From positions 1 to 33,769 of the forward strand of contig JAFGCG010000056.1 of the NCBI GenBank assembly GCA_016932715.1: DNA of 33,769 nt, given 5' to 3'. Below are positions 1-6,836 of the stretch, in pieces. The DNA is from Anaerolineales bacterium. GTDB taxonomy: Bacteria; Chloroflexota; Anaerolineae; Anaerolineales; Villigracilaceae. The notes beneath the pieces are model-generated. The model saw only the letters and a list, made by a program, of their open reading frames with translations, had not been told where the DNA came from and made no database searches. Within the stretch, counting starts at the first letter, position 1; every line of letters begins with the position of its first letter. The position numbers and the translations under genes were made by a program.

Positions 1-78
1 CCGGAAGAATTTAAAACCTTAGCGCCCCTTCGTGTCACTTCGACAGGCTCAGTGCAGGCCTTTGTGGTGAAAAAGGTT
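1..78. repeat. Direct repeat, copy 1, interrupted by a 23-bp insert
   Basis: This copy matches the uninterrupted 55-bp copy at 112-166. Bases 1-35 match 112-146 with one difference, and 59-78 match 147-166 with two differences. The two halves are separated by a 23-bp block at 36-58. The repeat reads like the dispersed CCTTCGTGGT-type intergenic repeats, and its core resembles the core of the mobile element at 15208-15348. The alignment is read directly; the family link is by resemblance. Confidence 0.8.
36..58. repeat. 23-bp hairpin repeat inserted into another repeat (TTCGAC...GCTCAG family)
   Basis: The block has CACT and AGTG ends that pair around a TTCGAC-AG-GCTC core. It is absent from the otherwise equivalent copy at 112-166, so the two copies form a filled-site and empty-site pair. 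Related blocks occur at 3150-3183, 25668-25710, 27294-27313 and 27349-27377, with different but still complementary ends. Confidence 0.75.
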
Positions 79-111
79 TTTGCAGTGAACTCACTGATTT
101 GCATAGATTTT

Positions 112-166
112 CCGGAAGAATTTAAAACCTTAGTGCCCCTTCGTGTCCTTCGTGGTAAAAAAGGTT
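112..166. repeat. Direct repeat, copy 2 (uninterrupted), overlapping a gene end
   Basis: This is the 55-bp partner of the copy at 1-78. Read on the minus strand, 130-166 encodes the last residues of the YqeB-like protein (about GTFFTTKDTKGH) and its TAA stop. The repeat therefore appears to have been captured as the end of a coding region. Confidence 0.8.
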
Positions 167-1032
167 CCTCGTATTTCCTCCCTGGTCAATATCGCCTCCA
201 GCACAGCCCCGCCGATCGCCAGCGCCTTGTCGGACACCAGAAAACATGCGCTGGGATCATCGCGCGGGTCCACGTCGCCGATCTTCAAGCCTTTCGTCAC
301 ATGAATGCCGTCGCGGATCAATCCGCGCAGCACACCCCTGAATGGACTTACGATTTCAGATTTGCGATTGACGATCGACGATTGGATTGCGGCAATCAAT
401 TCGCCGGGTTCACAGTGTTCGCCGATCTGTTTGTGACCTTTCAAGATGCCATCACTCGGCGCGCGCAGGACACGGCGCGGCTCGCCCTCGGGCTGACCCG
501 AATCAGGCTGGGTGGTTCCATCCCAGTAGACGCGTCCAAGCGTGTGACTGCGGCGGGTCTCGATCACCGCCTGGCAGTCCACTCCCGCGTGGAAGCCCGG
601 TCCCAGCCCGATATGGAGTGGGACGTCGATTGGAAGCGGAGTGGGAGGGGCTTTGAGGAGGCGAGCGTCGATGACGACAAGAAACAGGAAAGAGGAAAGA
701 AGGATATCTGCATTCGGATCGATGAGCACGGGGATTTCGCCCGCTTCCAGCGCAGCCGGGACCTGCTCCGGTTTTACGAGCCGCGCTGCCACCTCCTCGA
801 CGGTGTGCCGCTCCTCATAGACGGTCTCGGCGAAGGAAACTGCCCGGCGGACAGCCAGCGGCTGTGCCAGTTCCGTGATGACGACGTTGATCCCGGCACG
901 CTGCAGGCGCAGAGCAACGCCTGAGGCGAGATCGCCGCCCCCGCGCAAAAGGACCAGCGCCAGATTGCCCACACTGCCGCTGCGCGGCGTGCTACGCTTG
1001 TCCACGGGACTGCTACGCTTGTCTTTGTGCAT
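130..1032 (-). CDS. yqeB: YqeB-type molybdenum hydroxylase accessory protein (EF2563 family)
   Basis: The protein resembles the EF2563/YqeB family, which is linked to maturation of (often selenium-dependent) molybdenum hydroxylases. It has an N-terminal Rossmann-like LRGGGDLASGVALRLQRAG segment, a central GLGPGFHAG motif and a C-terminal RDGIHVTKGLKIGDVDPR stretch. It is the last gene of the minus-strand cluster holding the hydroxylase subunits, which supports a maturation role. The start is uncertain. ATG 1032 overlaps the upstream DUF1361 gene by 20 bp and adds a tail with DKRSxP repeated. GTG 972, just before the Rossmann segment, gives a more typical N-terminus. Two parts look repeat-derived: the SSIVNRKSEIV stretch at 348-386 and the C-terminal tail with its stop codon. 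No selenium genes are visible nearby, so selenium dependence is open. Confidence 0.75.
   Translation of the reverse strand: MHKDKRSSPVDKRSTPRSGSVGNLALVLLRGGGDLASGVALRLQRAGINVVITELAQPLAVRRAVSFAETVYEERHTVEEVAARLVKPEQVPAALEAGEIPVLIDPNADILLSSFLFLVVIDARLLKAPPTPLPIDVPLHIGLGPGFHAGVDCQAVIETRRSHTLGRVYWDGTTQPDSGQPEGEPRRVLRAPSDGILKGHKQIGEHCEPGELIAAIQSSIVNRKSEIVSPFRGVLRGLIRDGIHVTKGLKIGDVDPRDDPSACFLVSDKALAIGGAVLEAILTREEIRGTFFTTKDTKGH
348..386 (-). repeat. AATCGT-type repeat lying in frame inside yqeB
   Basis: On the minus strand this reads as short AATCGTC / AATCGCAAATC units, the same kind found in intergenic DNA at 13771-13804 and 28025-28076. Here it is translated as part of the YqeB-like protein, just before the conserved FRGVLRGLIRDG segment. 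It looks like an in-frame insertion. Confidence 0.6.
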
Positions 1033-1750
1033 TCGGAGACTCAAGGGTGTCCTGGATTCTCACGGTCTGCTCACGCAGCATATGGCTGAACGAGTAGAGC
1101 AGGAGAAAGATGAACAGGAAGAAGAACGTGTACAGGAGCGTGAACGCTGCCAGGCGCATGCTCGGGTCAATGATAATGCCAAGGATCTCCTGAGTGGTCT
1201 CAGCCGGGTTCTGCAGGATGTCCCACGAGTTCAGGCGCACAAAGCGACCGATATAGATGCCGAAGCTGCTCAGGGCTGAGATAACGAAGACAAAGGTCCA
1301 GCCTGCGAGCCTGCCGAACCTGCGAATGATAATATCCTGCATCAGGTAGAGGGAGATCACACCCAGCAGCATCCCCGTCCACGAAGACCAGACAATGATG
1401 ATCACGTCATACCAGAGCGGCGCACCAGCCGCCCTGCGCGACAGGTCCTGCAGGTCGGTAAGCATGTAGGGTGCATTGGGGAAAAAGATCAGCCATAGAA
1501 AGGCAATGCCCGGAATGATGAGATAAAGTGCTGCACGTCTCCATGAAATCGCGTGGGCAAAATAAGCCAGCATAAAGGGGATCCAGGCCAGGAAGAGATT
1601 CCAAACCAGCCCCATGTGCCTGCTCGAATCAGTGTATGCAACACGTGCCAGGACCAGCCCAACGACGACCGCACAGGCGACATTCAGCAAAATAAAGACG
1701 GAAATGCTGTAGCGGTAGTGAATGAGGAAATGGCGAAGGTTTTTGAACAT
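1013..1750 (-). CDS. DUF1361 multi-pass membrane protein (copy A)
   Basis: This 245-residue polytopic membrane protein has the hallmark DUF1361 segments WNLFLAWIPFMLAY, FFPNAPYMLTDLQDL and WYDVIIIVWSSWTGMLLG, followed by GRFVRLNSWDILQNP. About seven hydrophobic segments are visible. The family has no established biochemical role. A diverged paralogue lies at 2403-3110 with the DinB-like gene between them. The start at ATG 1750 directly precedes a basic and then hydrophobic N-terminus, with only a weak ribosome binding site. The 3' end overlaps the likely start of the YqeB-like gene, so the two are probably co-transcribed. The family call is firm; the function is unknown. Confidence 0.85.
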   Translation of the reverse strand: MFKNLRHFLIHYRYSISVFILLNVACAVVVGLVLARVAYTDSSRHMGLVWNLFLAWIPFMLAYFAHAISWRRAALYLIIPGIAFLWLIFFPNAPYMLTDLQDLSRRAAGAPLWYDVIIIVWSSWTGMLLGVISLYLMQDIIIRRFGRLAGWTFVFVISALSSFGIYIGRFVRLNSWDILQNPAETTQEILGIIIDPSMRLAAFTLLYTFFFLFIFLLLYSFSHMLREQTVRIQDTLESPNAQRQA

Positions 1751-1763
1751 GGTCTACTCAGTG

Positions 1764-1795
1764 AGGTGACAGTCACGCCGAAGTGACTGTCACCT
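1764..1795. repeat. Perfect 13-bp inverted repeat (AGGTGACAGTCAC) at a gene junction
   Basis: AGGTGACAGTCAC at 1764-1776 pairs perfectly with 1783-1795 around a 6-nt loop. It sits between the end of the DinB-like gene and the start of DUF1361 copy A. There is no following T-tract on either strand, so it is not a standard intrinsic terminator. It looks like a dispersed palindromic repeat, possibly affecting mRNA processing. Confidence 0.85.
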
Positions 1796-1806
1796 GAAAT
1801 TAACTC

Positions 1807-2292
1807 TCAATCCAAAAAATAGATGAAATCAATATCTCCGGGCGAATGACCGAGTTCGGTGAGCATTGCTGCGGCTTCGGTGCGATGTTGCGTGCCGTGA
1901 TTAACCACGTGCGCCATCGCCTGCCACAAAATTTTCGTCAGGGGCTTGCCTGCCAGGTTCGTGTACTTGAAGGCGGTGTTGAGTCTCTCGTCGCTGAGAC
2001 CATCGACAAACTCCATCAAATGCCTTTCTTCCACTGCCCAGCGTGTGCGCAGGGATTCGAAAGTGGGGAACTCCTCCGGTTTGAAGAGGATGGCAGGGGA
2101 AGTGCCGTTCCACCGTTGACGCCAGAGCCATTCGGCGAACAAGGTGTGGATGAGCGTGCCCTGCAAGCCGCCGTGTGGGAAGGAGGCAGGCGCCAGGTAT
2201 TGTTCCTGTGTCACATGGCTGGCAGCGTTCAATATTTTTGCGTTCGCCCATTGATTGTATTTGTAGAGGGTCAGGATATCTTGTTTGTTCAT
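1807..2292 (-). CDS. DinB/YfiT-family metalloenzyme-like protein
   Basis: This 161-residue protein has the layout of the DinB four-helix bundle. The N-terminus YKYNQWANAKIL matches the usual DinB opening helix, a first histidine lies in LIHTLFAEWLWRQRW, and two more occur in AHVVNHGTQHRTE. Those three positions normally bind a divalent metal. The family includes thiol transferases and damage-inducible proteins of unclear role, so no specific substrate can be named. It lies between two DUF1361 genes on the same strand. The length is typical for the family. Confidence 0.87.
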   Translation of the reverse strand: MNKQDILTLYKYNQWANAKILNAASHVTQEQYLAPASFPHGGLQGTLIHTLFAEWLWRQRWNGTSPAILFKPEEFPTFESLRTRWAVEERHLMEFVDGLSDERLNTAFKYTNLAGKPLTKILWQAMAHVVNHGTQHRTEAAAMLTELGHSPGDIDFIYFLD

Positions 2293-2312
2293 TCTGGTTC
2301 TCCAATTATGAT

Positions 2313-2337
2313 GTAGGGGCGACCCACTATGCCCCTA
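2313..2337. repeat. Degenerate GTAGGGGC palindrome
   Basis: TAGGGGC at 2314-2320 pairs with GCCCCTA at 2331-2337. It is a decayed relative of the well-preserved 28-bp palindromes at 4086-4113 and 8323-8350, and like them it is at a gene junction. Confidence 0.6.
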
Positions 2338-2402
2338 TTATGACGAATCACGGCAAAGATCATTCCGCTTTGTTGGGAATTTGCCACCTGGAAGGGTCGC
2401 CC

Positions 2403-3110
2403 TTACGAGGATTTGTTTACCGGTCTTTCCAGCAGCAGATGTCCAAACGTATACAGCGTGACATACAGGAACAAAAAGAATGCACCGAACAGACTAATGA
2501 ACCCAATGGATTGCAGGCTCGGGTCCTGGACGCGCTCGAAGGAATAGAGTGCAATCCCCGTCGGGTTGCGTAAAATATCCCAGGAATTCCAGCGCAGGAA
2601 GCGTCCCATGTACACGCCGGCGCTGCTCAAGCCTGTCACCAGTGCCACGAACGCCCAGCCGGTCCAGCGCCCAAACTCCCGGCGGATGATCTCCTGCATC
2701 AGAAAGAGCGAGACCATGCCAAGCAACAGCCCTGTGAAGGCGAACCAGACCAGCATCATGACATCATACCAGACCGGCATGTCCTGCTGCCATTTGTTGG
2801 CAAGGTGCTGAAAGTCTGTCAGGATGTAGGGCGCGTTGGGAAAGAAGATCAGCCAGAAGAAGGCGGCAATCGGAATGACGATGTAAATCCACTTTCTCCT
2901 GATCGTCATCGTGTATGTGACATAAGAAATCAGGAAGGGGATCCATGCCAGGAACAGATTCCAGATCAGGAACCTATACCGGATGATCCCGCTGTATTCC
3001 AGACGCACGCGCCAGATCACGATTGAAAAAATGGATGCCCCTGCCAGCAGCAGGAACATCGTCAGGCGGTACTTGTTGTGTGAAAAGTAAGCCAGGAATC
3101 GTCGATACAT
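2403..3110 (-). CDS. DUF1361 multi-pass membrane protein (copy B)
   Basis: This 235-residue membrane protein is clearly paralogous to the 1013-1750 product. Shared segments are WNLFLAWIPFLISY, FFPNAPYILTDFQHL, PVWYDVMMLVWFAFTGLL and GRFLRWNSWDILRNP. ATG 3110 is chosen because a GAGGAA ribosome binding site precedes it and the protein then opens with MYRRFLAYF. A longer frame to 3197 would only translate the palindromic repeat at 3141-3195. About seven transmembrane helices are expected. The function is unknown. Retaining two copies around one DinB-like gene suggests the three genes form a small unit. Confidence 0.87.
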   Translation of the reverse strand: MYRRFLAYFSHNKYRLTMFLLLAGASIFSIVIWRVRLEYSGIIRYRFLIWNLFLAWIPFLISYVTYTMTIRRKWIYIVIPIAAFFWLIFFPNAPYILTDFQHLANKWQQDMPVWYDVMMLVWFAFTGLLLGMVSLFLMQEIIRREFGRWTGWAFVALVTGLSSAGVYMGRFLRWNSWDILRNPTGIALYSFERVQDPSLQSIGFISLFGAFFLFLYVTLYTFGHLLLERPVNKSS

Positions 3111-3140
3111 TGTTTCCTCGAAAACGAACTTCCCGTCAGT

Positions 3141-3195
3141 GCGAGCCGCCGCTTCGTCTCCGGGCTGTGCCCTCCGCTCAGCGCGAGCGGCTCGC
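3141..3195. repeat. Nested palindrome: GCGAGCCGC arms around a CGCTTCG...GCTCAGCG core
   Basis: GCGAGCCGC at 3141-3149 pairs perfectly with GCGGCTCGC at 3187-3195. The inner block at 3150-3183 (CGCTTCGTC...CCGCTCAGCG) belongs to the same family as 36-58 and 25668-25710. It fills the short gap between the alpha/beta hydrolase end and the DUF1361 copy B start. Confidence 0.8.
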
Positions 3196-3204
3196 AACCA
3201 CGGA

Positions 3205-4080
3205 TCAATCTTTTAGAAACCGCAGCAGGATCGGATTCACCTCATCCGGCTTTTCATAATGCGGGATGTGCCCACAGTTTTCGATGGCGTGAAATTCCAT
3301 GTCCGGCATTGCCGCCCGCAGGATGCGGCTGTGTTCGAACGGCACGGTGGAATCGTTCCGGCCCCAGAATAATAAAACCGGCTTGCCCATTTTGCCAATA
3401 CGCTCGTAAACGTCCAGGCACGCATCGAGCGTGCGGTTCCGGATCGTGGAGAGGAGGGCGCCTCGGAATCCCTTGTACTGCATCTGGACGATGTATCGTG
3501 AGCCGAGCCCTGCGACGAGTTCACGATTAAAGAAGGCTGCAATCTTCCAGGATATACCGTCGCTTCTCACCAGGTTGAGGAGGGCTTCGCCAACCCGAGG
3601 CATGGCAGCTATCTTCAGAAGCCTGGCAAAGGGCAGAGTCTTCGCACCAATGGGATCGATCAGCACGAGTTTGTGCACCCGCCCCGGGAAGCGCGCGGTA
3701 AACGCGGCGGTGATGGGTCCGCCCGTCGATAAGCCGGCCAGGCTCACGGGGCGCGTGAAGCGCAGCGCATCCAGCAGGTCACCAAGCTGCCTCACGAAGA
3801 GATCGATGTTATAGCGCGCATCCGGCCGGTCGGAAAATCCGCGTCCGAGCAGATCATAGCGCAGCACACGGAACCCGGCTTGTGTCAGGAATTCGAACGT
3901 AGGATCGTAAATAAAGCCGGGAACGGAGAAACCATGCACCAGCACCACAGTGTGCTCTGCCTCGGGATTGCTCAATTCGTAATGGGTAAAACCGTCGGAG
4001 AGCTGAATGAATGAACCGCTCGCTTCCCGGCGAGTGAGTTCATTCAATTCCCTGGTTTCATCGCGATAAGAGAAAGGCAT
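3205..4080 (-). CDS. Alpha/beta hydrolase
   Basis: This 291-residue alpha/beta-hydrolase-fold protein has an oxyanion motif HGFSVPG near residue 50. The nucleophile elbow is GLSTGG, the catalytic acid segment GRNDSTVPFEHS, and the catalytic histidine segment NCGHIPHYEKPDEV. The acid-to-histidine spacing and C-terminal LLRFLKD resemble meta-cleavage hydrolases, haloperoxidase-like esterases and lactonases; the substrate cannot be read. ATG 4080 is preferred over GTG 4095, because the latter lies inside the palindrome at 4086-4113. It directly follows the molybdopterin subunit gene, so a shared substrate pathway is possible but unproven. Confidence 0.87.
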   Translation of the reverse strand: MPFSYRDETRELNELTRREASGSFIQLSDGFTHYELSNPEAEHTVVLVHGFSVPGFIYDPTFEFLTQAGFRVLRYDLLGRGFSDRPDARYNIDLFVRQLGDLLDALRFTRPVSLAGLSTGGPITAAFTARFPGRVHKLVLIDPIGAKTLPFARLLKIAAMPRVGEALLNLVRSDGISWKIAAFFNRELVAGLGSRYIVQMQYKGFRGALLSTIRNRTLDACLDVYERIGKMGKPVLLFWGRNDSTVPFEHSRILRAAMPDMEFHAIENCGHIPHYEKPDEVNPILLRFLKD

Positions 4081-4085
4081 AGTTT

Positions 4086-4113
4086 GTAGGGGCACGATAT
4101 ATCGTGCCCTTAC
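4086..4113. repeat. 28-bp GTAGGGGCACG palindrome overlapping a stop codon
   Basis: A near-perfect palindrome with one mismatch, built as GTAGGGGCACGATA and its complement. It contains the TAA stop of the molybdopterin subunit gene (4110-4112). It has the same length and arms as the palindrome at 8323-8350. Confidence 0.85.
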
Positions 4114-6383
4114 TTGATCTTCCCCAGTGCCCTCAACACGCGCTCGGGTGTAAACGGGAATTCATCCACCCAGACGCCGGTCGCCGCATGGATCGCGGCG
4201 GCGATGGCGGGCGCGACGGGCAGGAAAGGCAGCTCGCCGAGGCCGCGTGCCCCCCAGGGCCCGTTCGGGTCGGGTACTTCCACGATCACCGTTTCCACTT
4301 TTTCAGGAATATCCCAGATGGTGGGGATGAGATAGGTGCTCAATTGATCGGTGAGTACGCGTCCATCGCTGGTTTTGAAATCTTCGAGGACCGCGTAGCC
4401 CTGCGCCTGCACGACCGCACCTTCCACCTGGCCCTCCACGAGGGCGGGGTTGATCGCCTGCCCCACGTCATCCGCGGAGACGACGCGCACAACGTGCACA
4501 TGCCCTGTTTCGGTATCCACTTCCACTTCCACGGCCTGGGCGGCAAAGGCATACGCAAAGTTCGGTGTGGAGTGGCCGGTCTCCTGGTCGAACTGCGTGG
4601 TGCGCGGGGCGAGATATTTGAACTCACCGATCGCAGGCCGTTCTTCCGCCTGCCATTTTTTCAATGCCACCTCCGCCGCACCCCGGATGGCATTCCCGGA
4701 CATGAACGTCATGCGCGATGCGGAAACGCTTCCCGAGTCCCCCATGGTTGCAGTATCAGAGGTAATGATCTTCACTTTTTCAAACGGTACGCCGACCGCT
4801 TCGGCTGCCATTTGCAGCATGGCTGTGTGGGTACCCTGGCCGACTTCCGCGCCCGCGTGATGCAGTATGACCTGTTCGATCACGTCCCTGCCGTGAAGTT
4901 CCATTTTTGCCCAGCAGTTCTCCTGGTAACCAAACGAAAAGCCGATATTCTTGAATCCGGCGGCAAAGCCGCGACCGCGGACGATGGACGACAGACCGTT
5001 TCGGTCCACGGTCCTCGGTCTCCGGTCTGTGTTCCACCCAAACTTATCTCTTGCCGCTTCAATACACTCTGTCACCGTAACCGGGCTGGGGCAGGGCGTT
5101 CCCACACCCATCGGGTCGCCATCTTTCAGCGCGTTCTGCAAGCGCAGCTCCACCGGATCCATCCCCAGCTTTTCGGCGAGTTTGTTCATCTGGGTTTCCG
5201 CCATGAACAACGCCTGCGGCGCGCCGAAACCGCGGAACGCCGCACCGGGGACGTTGTTGGTATAGACGCCGTACACATCCGTTTTCACGTTCGGGATGTT
5301 GTAGGTTCCCGTGGAGGTGATGGCGGAATTTCCCAGCACTTTATTGGTTGTGTACATGTAGGCGCCGCCGTCGGCGATAATCTCATTTTCGATCGCGACC
5401 ACTTTTCCTTCTTTGGTCGCGCCCCATTTTGCGCGGATGATCGTGGCATGGCGTTTGCCGTGCCCAAGGATCGATTCCTGCCGTGACCAGATGATCCTGA
5501 CCGGCTTCTGTAATTTCCAGGCTGCCAGCGCCAGCACGATCTGCACCGACATATCTTCGCGTCCGCCGAACGCGCCGCCGATCGCGGGATAAACAACGCG
5601 GATCGCCTCGTTCGGCATGCCCAGGGCGTGCGCCACCTGATGACGGTCTTCGTGAGTCCACTGTCCGCCGCAGGCGATGGTGATCCGACCGGCCTCGTCG
5701 ATATAGGCGAGGCCCGCTTCGGGCTGCAGATAGGCATGTTCCTGCATGGGTGTGCGGTATTCGCCTTCGACGATCACAGCGGCAGCCGTAAAGGCTGCCG
5801 CTACGTTCCCTTTGCGGATCTTGTAGTGGACGCAGATGTTCGAGTCGCCGATCTCGGCGTGGACGCGCGGCGCGTCCGGTTGCATGGCGGCAATCGGATC
5901 GCTGACGACCGGCAGATCCTCGTAATCGACCCGGATCAGCTTCGCAGCCGCGGCGGCTTCCGCTTCCGTGCGCGCCACCACAGCCGCAACCTGGTCGCCG
6001 ATAAACCGGACGACATCCGCCCCCGGCTTCTCCCCTCTCCCGCTGGGAGACTGCGAAGCGCTCCGCAAGGAGGGGCCGGGGGTGAGGGTGGGCCCGCATA
6101 ACACGGGCTGGTCCTGCCACTGCAAGCCATACTCGTTGACCGGCACGTCCCTGGCGGTATAGACCGCGGCAACACCGGGGGCCGCTTCCGCCTGGCTGGT
6201 ATCGATTGACCTGATGCGCGCATGCGGACGGCCCGCAAAAAGCATCTTCATATGCAGCATGTCTGGCATGACCAGATCGCCGGAGTAGGGCGTTTCGCCC
6301 GTCACTTTGCCGCGCGCATCCACACGCGGGAGGGATTTGCCAATCGTATTGTGAACAGTCATTTGCTGATTATCGTCCGACAT
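4110..6383 (-). CDS. Xanthine dehydrogenase family molybdopterin-binding subunit
   Basis: This 757-residue large subunit belongs to the xanthine dehydrogenase/aldehyde oxidase superfamily, which hydroxylates substrates at a molybdenum centre. Visible motifs are the entry GKSLPRVDARGKVTGE, GGAFGGRED, the AAFRGFGAPQ loop, GAEVGQGTHT, and ARGLGELPF with the expected catalytic Glu near the C-terminus. The loop is not the AYRCSFR of aerobic CO dehydrogenase, so CoxL is unlikely; the actual substrate is unknown. The gene follows the fused FAD/2Fe-2S subunit, separated by a small membrane protein. Residues about 99-121 (LTPGPSLRS... to ...SGRGEKPG) and the stretch around DRRPRTVDRNGLSS do not fit the family. 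They coincide with palindromic repeats, so the protein carries probable repeat-derived insertions. The TAA stop lies within another palindrome. Confidence 0.9.
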   Translation of the reverse strand: MSDDNQQMTVHNTIGKSLPRVDARGKVTGETPYSGDLVMPDMLHMKMLFAGRPHARIRSIDTSQAEAAPGVAAVYTARDVPVNEYGLQWQDQPVLCGPTLTPGPSLRSASQSPSGRGEKPGADVVRFIGDQVAAVVARTEAEAAAAAKLIRVDYEDLPVVSDPIAAMQPDAPRVHAEIGDSNICVHYKIRKGNVAAAFTAAAVIVEGEYRTPMQEHAYLQPEAGLAYIDEAGRITIACGGQWTHEDRHQVAHALGMPNEAIRVVYPAIGGAFGGREDMSVQIVLALAAWKLQKPVRIIWSRQESILGHGKRHATIIRAKWGATKEGKVVAIENEIIADGGAYMYTTNKVLGNSAITSTGTYNIPNVKTDVYGVYTNNVPGAAFRGFGAPQALFMAETQMNKLAEKLGMDPVELRLQNALKDGDPMGVGTPCPSPVTVTECIEAARDKFGWNTDRRPRTVDRNGLSSIVRGRGFAAGFKNIGFSFGYQENCWAKMELHGRDVIEQVILHHAGAEVGQGTHTAMLQMAAEAVGVPFEKVKIITSDTATMGDSGSVSASRMTFMSGNAIRGAAEVALKKWQAEERPAIGEFKYLAPRTTQFDQETGHSTPNFAYAFAAQAVEVEVDTETGHVHVVRVVSADDVGQAINPALVEGQVEGAVVQAQGYAVLEDFKTSDGRVLTDQLSTYLIPTIWDIPEKVETVIVEVPDPNGPWGARGLGELPFLPVAPAIAAAIHAATGVWVDEFPFTPERVLRALGKIK
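4973..5030 (-). repeat. GACCG-rich imperfect palindrome in frame in the molybdopterin subunit
   Basis: The left arm GACCGCGGACGATGGACGAC pairs imperfectly with the right arm GGTCCTCGGTCTCCGGTC around TTT. The minus-strand translation is about DRRPRTVDRNGLSSIV, between conserved DKFGWN and GRGFAAGFKN. It resembles dispersed GGACCGTGGACC repeats and appears to add residues without breaking the frame. Confidence 0.6.
5778..5802 (-). repeat. Perfect 10-bp stem palindrome within the molybdopterin subunit
   Basis: AGCGGCAGCC at 5778-5787 pairs perfectly with GGCTGCCGCT at 5793-5802, with loop GTAAA. It encodes the alanine-rich AAAFTAAA between conserved RKGNV and VIVEGEYRTP. The family normally has the same length here, so this may be replacement or chance rather than insertion. 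Confidence 0.45.
6019..6088 (-). repeat. CCCTCTCCC/GGGAGAGGG repeat in frame in the molybdopterin subunit
   Basis: GCCCCCGGC at 6019-6027 pairs with GCCGGGGG further right (about 6075-6082). Two inner hairpins lie between them: TCTCCC-GCT-GGGAGA and TGCGAAGCGCTCCGCA. The CCCCTCTCCC unit recurs in the intergenic terminator at 12890-12917. The translated stretch (about residues 99-121) separates conserved QDQPVLCGP from VVRFIGDQVAAVV. Confidence 0.7.
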
Positions 6384-6401
6384 AACCGTTTGATGTTCGA
6401 A

Positions 6402-6827
6402 CTACCTTTTATAGGGTTTGATCTTGCGTCCTTTGATCGGAGGCGCATCCAGGGGACCATACTTCGGTGGTCCGAAAATTGTGTACATGTATCCGTAAAT
6501 CAGGGCCATGACGCCGCCAATCACGATGATCAGTACCGCAGCAAAGATCAGATTGACTTCCAGATTGTTTTGCGTTTGAAGGAATTGCAGGATCGGCACC
6601 AGGCCCTGTACCTTCCACAAGAGCGGGTGAATGGTAGGTGGACCAAACCACTCCCGCGGCAGGGGCCATCCCTGTGCTGCGCCAAAGTTCGCCAGCAGCA
6701 CAGCAGTGCCATATGCCAGGATGGGTACAACGACGATCATGATGCAGCCAATGCCGCGCATGACCGGGTGCACATCCCGATTACGCGGCTTCGGCTGCGG
6801 GCGACTGTAGGAAGAGTATTTACCCAT
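6402..6827 (-). CDS. Small membrane protein of unknown function between hydroxylase subunits
   Basis: This 141-residue protein is not recognised. It starts with a basic tail rich in Arg, Pro and Ser (MGKYSSYSRPQPKPRNR). A first membrane helix follows around residues 23-47 (MRGIGCIMIVVVPILAYG), then an extracytoplasmic loop with several Pro and Trp, then a second helix around residues 92-116 (LIFAAVLIIVIGGVMAL). It ends in a basic tail GPPKYGPLDAPPIKGRKIK. It lies 9 bp after the fused FAD/2Fe-2S subunit and 18 bp before the molybdopterin subunit, so it is certainly part of the operon. It could anchor or feed electrons from the hydroxylase at the membrane, but this is only suggested by position. 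Confidence 0.75.
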   Translation of the reverse strand: MGKYSSYSRPQPKPRNRDVHPVMRGIGCIMIVVVPILAYGTAVLLANFGAAQGWPLPREWFGPPTIHPLLWKVQGLVPILQFLQTQNNLEVNLIFAAVLIIVIGGVMALIYGYMYTIFGPPKYGPLDAPPIKGRKIKPYKR

Positions 6828-6836
6828 GGCTTCACC

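Noticed and set aside
4104..5486. 460-residue open frame on the plus strand
   Set aside because: It is the antisense of the molybdopterin subunit gene, lacks any family motif, and is His/Arg-rich as expected for a shadow frame of a high-GC gene.
130..6383. Selenocysteine in the hydroxylase genes because of the YqeB partner
   Set aside because: No in-frame TGA is present in the subunit genes and no selenium-related gene is in the window, so selenoprotein status is not supported.
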